In this document: in pieces, positions 5,670 to 8,403 of the stretch | Layout of the letters: every line of letters begins with the position of its first letter | How positions within the stretch are numbered: position 1 is the first letter of the stretch | NCBI GenBank assembly: GCA_025924275.1 | Contig: JAICEH010000085.1 | Location: 1 to 8,403 of the forward strand | DNA from: Gemmatimonadales bacterium | Lineage (GTDB): Bacteria; Gemmatimonadota; Gemmatimonadetes; Gemmatimonadales; GWC2-71-9 | Reading direction: 5' to 3' | DNA length: 8,403 nt | Translations under genes and position numbers: made by a program | The notes under the pieces: generated by a model | What the model saw: the letters and a program-made list of their open reading frames with translations, nothing else | The model's database searches: none | What the model was told of the DNA's origin: nothing

Positions 5670-6511
5670 CCCCGGACGAGGCCCGCCAGGCCGGCCGCCG
5701 CCGGTTCGCACTGTCCCCGCGGCAGGAATACGACGAATACGTGATGCAGCGGGTGGAGGGCTACAAGAACGCCCTGTCCCGGGGCGAGCTGATGGCCCTG
5801 GCAGAACGGGCCACCCTGACGCTCGGCCAGGGCCCGGAGGAGCAGTTCGTGCTCACCGAGGTGCTCATCCAGCAGTGGGTGGACGAGCTGATCAAGAAGG
5901 AGCTCGGGCTCACCAGCTACCGCCGGTGGAGCCGCAAGGTCGCCGCGCTGCGCGAGGCCCAGCGCCAGCCGACCCACTGGGGCCTCGGGCCCGACGGACC
6001 GCTCGCCCGCCTCCTCCCCCGGCTGGAGCCGGGCGACGTGGCGGTCCTCGCCGGCCAGCGCACCGAGGCGGCCGCCGGCCTCCTCGCCGCCCACCACGCG
6101 CGGGTGACCTTCCTGGCCGGTGACTGCTGGTCCGCCGGGCGGGTGGAGGACCGGCTCGAGGGCGAGGCGCTCGCCGACCGCGCCCAGGCGTTCGTCGTGG
6201 CGTTCACCGGCTGGCTGCCCGACGAGGTGCAGGGCCACATCCACGTCGCGGTGTTCGACACGGCCCTCCTCGGCGCGGTCGGGACTGCCACGGCGCACGC
6301 CCTCATCGACGGCTTCCGGGCCCGCACCGCGCCCGGCGGCGTGCACGTCCTCCTCGACGATCCGGGAGGCCTCGCGCCCGACGCGCTTCGCACCTGCTAC
6401 GACGGCTGGGAGGAAGAATCGGGCGGCGGGGGACGGCGGGGGGACCTCCAGTTCGTGCGCCCGCCGTGTCAAACGGACGCGGCCTGGGCCACGGGAGAAC
6501 GTGTCGTCTAG
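5663..6511 (+). CDS. Uncharacterised 282-residue protein, degenerate methyltransferase-like C-terminal half
   Basis: I do not recognise this protein. ATG 5663 overlaps the end of the CDF gene by seven bases and has GGAG at 5648-5651. Residues 1-100 are charged and look mostly helical, with conserved-looking stretches FALSPRQEYDEYVMQRVEGY (15-34) and VLIQQWVDELIKKELGL (67-83). Residues 112-232 alternate strands and helices like a Rossmann domain: DVAVLAGQ (125-132), ARVTFLAGD (146-154), AFVVAFTGWLPDE (176-188), HVAVFDTALLGAV (194-206), ALIDGFRARTAPGGVHVLL (213-231). The order and the late PGG-strand resemble class I methyltransferases, but the glycine-rich SAM motif is missing and no catalytic motif is visible. 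It could be a catalytically dead regulator or a family-specific protein. No signal peptide or membrane segment is seen. Strict overlap suggests co-translation with the transporter. The coding call is firm; the function is unknown. Confidence 0.82.
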   Translation: MLTPDEARQAGRRRFALSPRQEYDEYVMQRVEGYKNALSRGELMALAERATLTLGQGPEEQFVLTEVLIQQWVDELIKKELGLTSYRRWSRKVAALREAQRQPTHWGLGPDGPLARLLPRLEPGDVAVLAGQRTEAAAGLLAAHHARVTFLAGDCWSAGRVEDRLEGEALADRAQAFVVAFTGWLPDEVQGHIHVAVFDTALLGAVGTATAHALIDGFRARTAPGGVHVLLDDPGGLAPDALRTCYDGWEEESGGGGRRGDLQFVRPPCQTDAAWATGERVV

Positions 6512-6577
6512 ACACCGCGGCCGAGTCCATTCTCGTAAGTCATTGTCATTCAACGATCTTCCTGACACCGCGGCGAG
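6511..6577. repeat. Short direct repeat flanking a low-GC stem-loop
   Basis: GACACCGCGG occurs at 6511-6520 and again at 6564-6573. The match extends to CGAG if one base is skipped. The 43 bases between are clearly lower in GC than the surroundings and contain an imperfect hairpin: 6537-6545 (AAGTCATTG) with 6551-6560 (CAACGATCTT), with a five-base loop, one bulge and one mismatch. The first copy starts on the last base of the stop codon of the preceding gene. This could be a weak terminator, an operator, or a remnant of a small insertion; nothing in it identifies an element family. Confidence 0.4.
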
Positions 6578-6603
6578 GCACGCGCGGTGCCTTCCTTATA
6601 GGA

Positions 6604-6637
6604 GCGCGGGAGCATCCCCGCGCCCAGGACCGGGAGG
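6604..6637 (+). promoter_or_regulatory. Stem-loop and Shine-Dalgarno site before the 56-residue gene
   Basis: GCGCGGG (6604-6610) pairs perfectly with CCCGCGC (6617-6623) around a six-base loop. Eight bases later comes GGGAGG (6632-6637), four bases before GTG 6642. Upstream, CTTATAGG at 6595-6602 is the most AT-rich -10-like string, but no -35 box sits at a normal distance. The ribosome site is a good match and decides the start of the small gene. The hairpin sits where it could shield or stabilise the leader. Confidence 0.5.
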
Positions 6638-6641
6638 TACC

Positions 6642-6812
6642 GTGACCAGCTTGCCGTTCGTGACGACCGAGGAAGCGCGGGGCATCGTGGTACGGGCGCC
6701 GGCGGCGACGCCGCCCCGGCCCGTGCGCGTGTGGGCATACATGTGGGCCGCCGACGACGACGACCGCGCGGAGCACTGGCACGAGAAGGTGCCGGTCGAG
6801 CGCGCGGCCTGA
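6642..6812 (+). CDS. Small 56-residue protein of unknown function
   Basis: GTG 6642 follows GGGAGG by four bases and opens a 56-residue protein that I do not recognise. It begins TSLPFVTTEEARGIVVRAP after the start residue, has a short hydrophobic/aromatic centre (VRVWAYMWAAD, 28-38), an acidic run DDDD (38-41) and a basic/acidic tail with HWHEK (45-49). It has no cysteine, no signal peptide and no clear membrane helix. The frame is open far upstream, but that part is a shadow of the preceding gene, and the ribosome site marks the likely start. It ends 28 bases before a strong bidirectional hairpin, which supports a real transcription unit. Weak points are the short length and the skewed composition of all frames at this GC content. 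Confidence 0.55.
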   Translation: MTSLPFVTTEEARGIVVRAPAATPPRPVRVWAYMWAADDDDRAEHWHEKVPVERAA

Positions 6813-6839
6813 CGCCGCGACCCCGAGCCCACCTCCCCG

Positions 6840-6879
6840 AAATGCATGGGGCCGGCAGCTGGCCGGCCCCTTTGCATTT
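6840..6879. terminator. Bidirectional intrinsic-type terminator hairpin
   Basis: A 9-bp perfect GC stem, GGGGCCGGC (6848-6856) with GCCGGCCCC (6862-6870), closes a five-base loop. Outside a small internal loop it continues as a 7-bp AT-richer stem, AAATGCA (6840-6846) with TGCATTT (6873-6879). On the + strand TTTGCATTTG follows the GC stem; on the - strand it is followed by ATGCATTT. It lies between the stop of the + strand 56-residue gene (6812) and the stop of the - strand lysine-rich gene (6897), the expected place for a terminator shared by convergent genes. Confidence 0.8.
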
Positions 6880-6896
6880 GCCTCGAACTGCGAAGA

Positions 6897-6980
6897 CTAC
6901 TTCTTCTTCGCGGCCTTCTTGGACTTCTTGGCCGCCTTCTTCGAGGTCTTCTTCGCAGCCTTCTTCTTCTTCGCCGCCAT
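6897..6980 (-). CDS. 27-residue lysine/alanine-rich basic peptide, histone H1 tail-like
   Basis: Reading leftward, ATG 6980 to TAG 6897 encodes 27 residues: 15 Lys, 8 Ala, 2 Ser, 1 Thr and the Met. It begins MAAKKKKAAKKTS and ends in KKK. The pattern is a loose repeat of paired lysines and paired alanines (AAKK/SKK), like the C-terminal tails of histone H1, of some bacterial HU proteins and of the PAKKA-type nucleoid proteins. All 15 lysines are AAG. A perfect AGGAGG lies five bases upstream, the best ribosome site in the window, and a strong terminator lies just beyond the stop. No folded domain is present, so it probably binds DNA or RNA by charge. A role as nucleoid or ribosome-associated peptide is inference. 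It is not a fragment visible from a larger gene: the - strand region upstream of the ATG shows no HU-like domain. Confidence 0.72.
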   Translation of the reverse strand: MAAKKKKAAKKTSKKAAKKSKKAAKKK

Positions 6981-6985
6981 ACGAA

Positions 6986-6991
6986 CCTCCT
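6986..6991 (-). promoter_or_regulatory. Perfect Shine-Dalgarno AGGAGG of the lysine-rich gene
   Basis: CCTCCT on the + strand gives AGGAGG on the - strand, five bases before ATG 6980. Most other starts in this window have weak or no ribosome sites, so this full match is a main argument that the 27-codon gene is translated, and strongly. Confidence 0.75.
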
Positions 6992-7385
6992 GGAGTGGGA
7001 CAATCCGCCGGCGCCATCGCCGGCTGGGAGTGATGCGGAGGGACCGGAGCCCCTCCTCTTCACCCGGGCCGACTGCGCCCAGGCAAACCTGCCGTCTGGC
7101 CCATCATCCCGCACTCACGAGGTGTGTGGCCGGCGTCGCGGTCGGTCCGGATCCCCAGCGGCGAGGAAGCGCGCGTGACCTGCGGAGCGCTTCGCTGACG
7201 TTCGGCGTGGTGCCGTGTTCGCCGAGTGAATCGACCGAGCGACGAGCGCTCGGGGTTCGTGGTACACCTCGCTACCCATAACAAAATCGTAAATTCCTGA
7301 ATTCGCGCAATACCCCCACGGCGGAATTCGTGCCACCGGCACCTCGCGCGGGTCGGCGACGACCGCTGCCGAGGGAGTCTGCGCG
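6992..7385. other. Non-coding stretch with AT-rich pocket and small hairpins
   Basis: I see no convincing gene here on either strand. Hairpins: GCCGGCG/CGCCGGC at 7007-7013/7018-7024, which would lie in the leader of the lysine-rich gene; CCGAGCG/CGCTCGG at 7235-7241/7247-7253; and GTGCC/GGCAC at 7330-7334/7338-7342. A pocket at about 7275-7310 (ACAAAATCGTAAATTCC and following) is by far the most AT-rich part of the window and has GAATTCG twice close by. It could hold promoters for the divergent lysine-rich and formate dehydrogenase genes, but I could not find a well-spaced -35/-10 pair there. Confidence 0.5.
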
Positions 7386-7414
7386 GCACCGGCACGGCCG
7401 GCGACGGCCGGTGC
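7386..7414. repeat. Inverted repeat just upstream of the formate dehydrogenase promoter
   Basis: GCACCGGC (7386-7393) and GCCGGTGC (7407-7414) form a perfect 8-bp inverted repeat with a 13-base spacer that itself contains GGCCGG. It ends seven bases before the -35 box. The position suits an operator or activator site; as a hairpin it could also stop incoming transcripts. No regulator is encoded nearby to support either reading. Confidence 0.4.
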
Positions 7415-7421
7415 ATCGCCC

Positions 7422-7450
7422 TTGTTCCCGCCGAGCGTGCGCCCTAGAAT
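7422..7450 (+). promoter_or_regulatory. Sigma-70-type promoter for the formate dehydrogenase gene
   Basis: TTGTTC (7422-7427) and TAGAAT (7445-7450) are separated by exactly 17 bases. The -10 box matches TATAAT at four of six positions; the -35 box keeps only the TTG. The expected start near 7457 would leave a leader of about 28 bases before ATG 7485. The leader has no Shine-Dalgarno site and is pyrimidine-rich. Confidence 0.55.
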
Positions 7451-7484
7451 CGGGGCGGGCCCTCCTTCCATCCCGGCGCTCCCG

Positions 7485-8403
7485 ATGCCTTCGCTCCTGC
7501 TCGACGGCCGGACCATCGCCTTCCAGCCCGGCGCCACGATCCTCGAGGCGGCGCGCGCCGCGGGCGCGGAGATCCCCACGCTCTGCTGGTATCCGCTGCT
7601 CTCGCGGCCGGCGAGCTGCCGGTTCTGCCTGGTGAGCGTGGGCGGCCAGGGCAAGCTGGTCGCGGCCTGCGCCGCACCGGCGGAGGACGGGATGGCCGTG
7701 GAGTCGGAATCCGCCCCCGCGGTGGAGAACCGGCGCGACGTGCTCCGCTTCCTGCTCGACCGCTACCCGGGCGAGCACCTCGCCAACGGTGGCGCGGCGG
7801 ATCCGCGCAACGAGTTCGAGCGGTACGTGGTGCGGTACGGCGTCGTGCCGCGTTCTGCACGGATGCTCCCGCTTCGCACGGGTGACGAGCGCCCCGGCGA
7901 CGTGATGATCCGGCACGAGATGAGCCGCTGCATCCTGTGCACCCGCTGCGTCCGCGCCTGCGACGAGATCCAGCAGGTCGGCGTCCTCGACGTGGGCGAT
8001 CGCGGCGACGGCGCCCGGATCATCGTCGGCGCCGACGGCGACCCCGACCGCGCCGGCTGCACCTGGTGCGGCGAGTGCGTCCGGGTCTGCCCCACGGGGG
8101 CGATCTTCGAGGCGATCCCGCGGGCGCGCTTCGGCGAGGCCGCGCTCCGGGCGCCGGAGCGCGTGGTGCGCAGCGTCTGCCCCTACTGCGCGGTCGGCTG
8201 CCAGCTGGACCTCCACGTCCGCGACGGGCAGGTGGCCCGTGTCACCTCCCCCTGGATCGAGGAGGCCACCCCGAACAAGGGCTCCACCTGCGTCAAGGGC
8301 CGATTCGGGTACGATTTCCCCCAGCATCGCGACCGGCTCACCGCGCCGCTCATCCGTCGCGGCTGGGAGCGCGGGGCGGACGGCCGCTGGCGCTGGACCG
8401 GGG
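7485..8403 (+). CDS. fdhF: Formate dehydrogenase alpha subunit, N-terminal part (runs off right edge)
   Basis: These 306 residues are the electron-transfer half of a molybdopterin formate dehydrogenase alpha subunit, which oxidises formate to CO2 and passes electrons through FeS clusters to a partner. Order: a 2Fe-2S domain with C34, C45, C48, C62; two 4Fe-4S ferredoxin motifs, C149-C152-C155-C159 and C192-C195-C198-C202; then the molybdopterin-domain 4Fe-4S site C232-C235-C239...C269 in VCPYCAVGCQ and STCVKGRFGYDF. K271 after C269 is the usual electron-relay lysine. The His/Cys 4Fe-4S motif normally found between the 2Fe-2S domain and the ferredoxin repeat is missing: there is no Cys from 63 to 148, where RYPGEHLANGGAADPRNEFE stands. 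ATG 7485 is the only start before the domain. The active-site Cys or Sec and partner subunits lie outside the window. NuoG is less likely because of the CPYC and CVKGRFGYDF motifs. Confidence 0.9.
   Translation, partial: MPSLLLDGRTIAFQPGATILEAARAAGAEIPTLCWYPLLSRPASCRFCLVSVGGQGKLVAACAAPAEDGMAVESESAPAVENRRDVLRFLLDRYPGEHLANGGAADPRNEFERYVVRYGVVPRSARMLPLRTGDERPGDVMIRHEMSRCILCTRCVRACDEIQQVGVLDVGDRGDGARIIVGADGDPDRAGCTWCGECVRVCPTGAIFEAIPRARFGEAALRAPERVVRSVCPYCAVGCQLDLHVRDGQVARVTSPWIEEATPNKGSTCVKGRFGYDFPQHRDRLTAPLIRRGWERGADGRWRWTG

Noticed and set aside
4713..6568. Two long - strand frames antisense to the CDF and 282-residue genes
   Set aside because: Both mirror real + strand genes and show no domain; His/Gly/Arg-rich composition is typical of antisense reading.
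7033..7281. ATG with GGGAG upstream opening an 83-residue + strand frame
   Set aside because: The translation is Arg/Ser/Pro-rich with no motif; no terminator or conserved feature supports it, although the start context is acceptable.
7225..7285. Possible tRNA because of GGGGTTCG next to a stem
   Set aside because: No seven-base acceptor stem, no anticodon arm and no proper T-loop sequence on either strand.
7272..8327. 351-codon - strand frame over the formate dehydrogenase
   Set aside because: Antisense shadow; the + strand reading has complete, correctly spaced FeS cysteine motifs.

Overview
The window is very GC-rich, and most of its start codons are GTG or TTG. Gene content, leaderless-looking starts and short G/C-rich tandem repeats at gene ends suggest a Gemmatimonadota-type chromosome. 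This is an inference from style, not a placement. No phage, transposase, CRISPR, rRNA or tRNA was seen.

Layout. (1) 1-2881, + strand: a tight housekeeping run of rho (frame still open at the left edge), ruvX/yqgF six bases later, and mltG, which overlaps ruvX by ATGA. It joins transcription termination, a Holliday-junction/rRNA-processing nuclease fold and peptidoglycan chain termination. (2) 2903-3538, - strand: a lone thiE, convergent with mltG. Inverted 7-bp tandem repeats between the two stops can fold as a shared terminator. (3) 3517-3590: a compact divergent start region in which thiE and a 17-codon + strand ORF share the palindrome CATG, with mirror-image -10-like boxes. (4) 3587-6511, + strand: an RlmI-type rRNA methyltransferase, a CDF zinc-type efflux transporter and an unrecognised 282-residue protein, chained by overlaps or very short gaps. 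(5) 6512-7484: a sparse stretch with a 56-residue protein gene (+), a strong bidirectional hairpin terminator and a 27-residue lysine/alanine peptide gene (-) with a perfect AGGAGG ribosome site. About 430 bp without a convincing gene follow. (6) 7485-8403, + strand: the N-terminal 306 residues of a formate dehydrogenase alpha subunit, preceded by a credible -35/-10 promoter and running off the right edge.

Most of the window is ordinary core metabolism. The parts most worth a second look are the lysine-rich micro-gene, the shared-CATG divergent start with its leader ORF, the formate dehydrogenase that lacks the usual His/Cys cluster motif, the degenerate methyltransferase-like 282-residue protein, and the inverted microsatellite arrays that have become coding at both ends of mltG.
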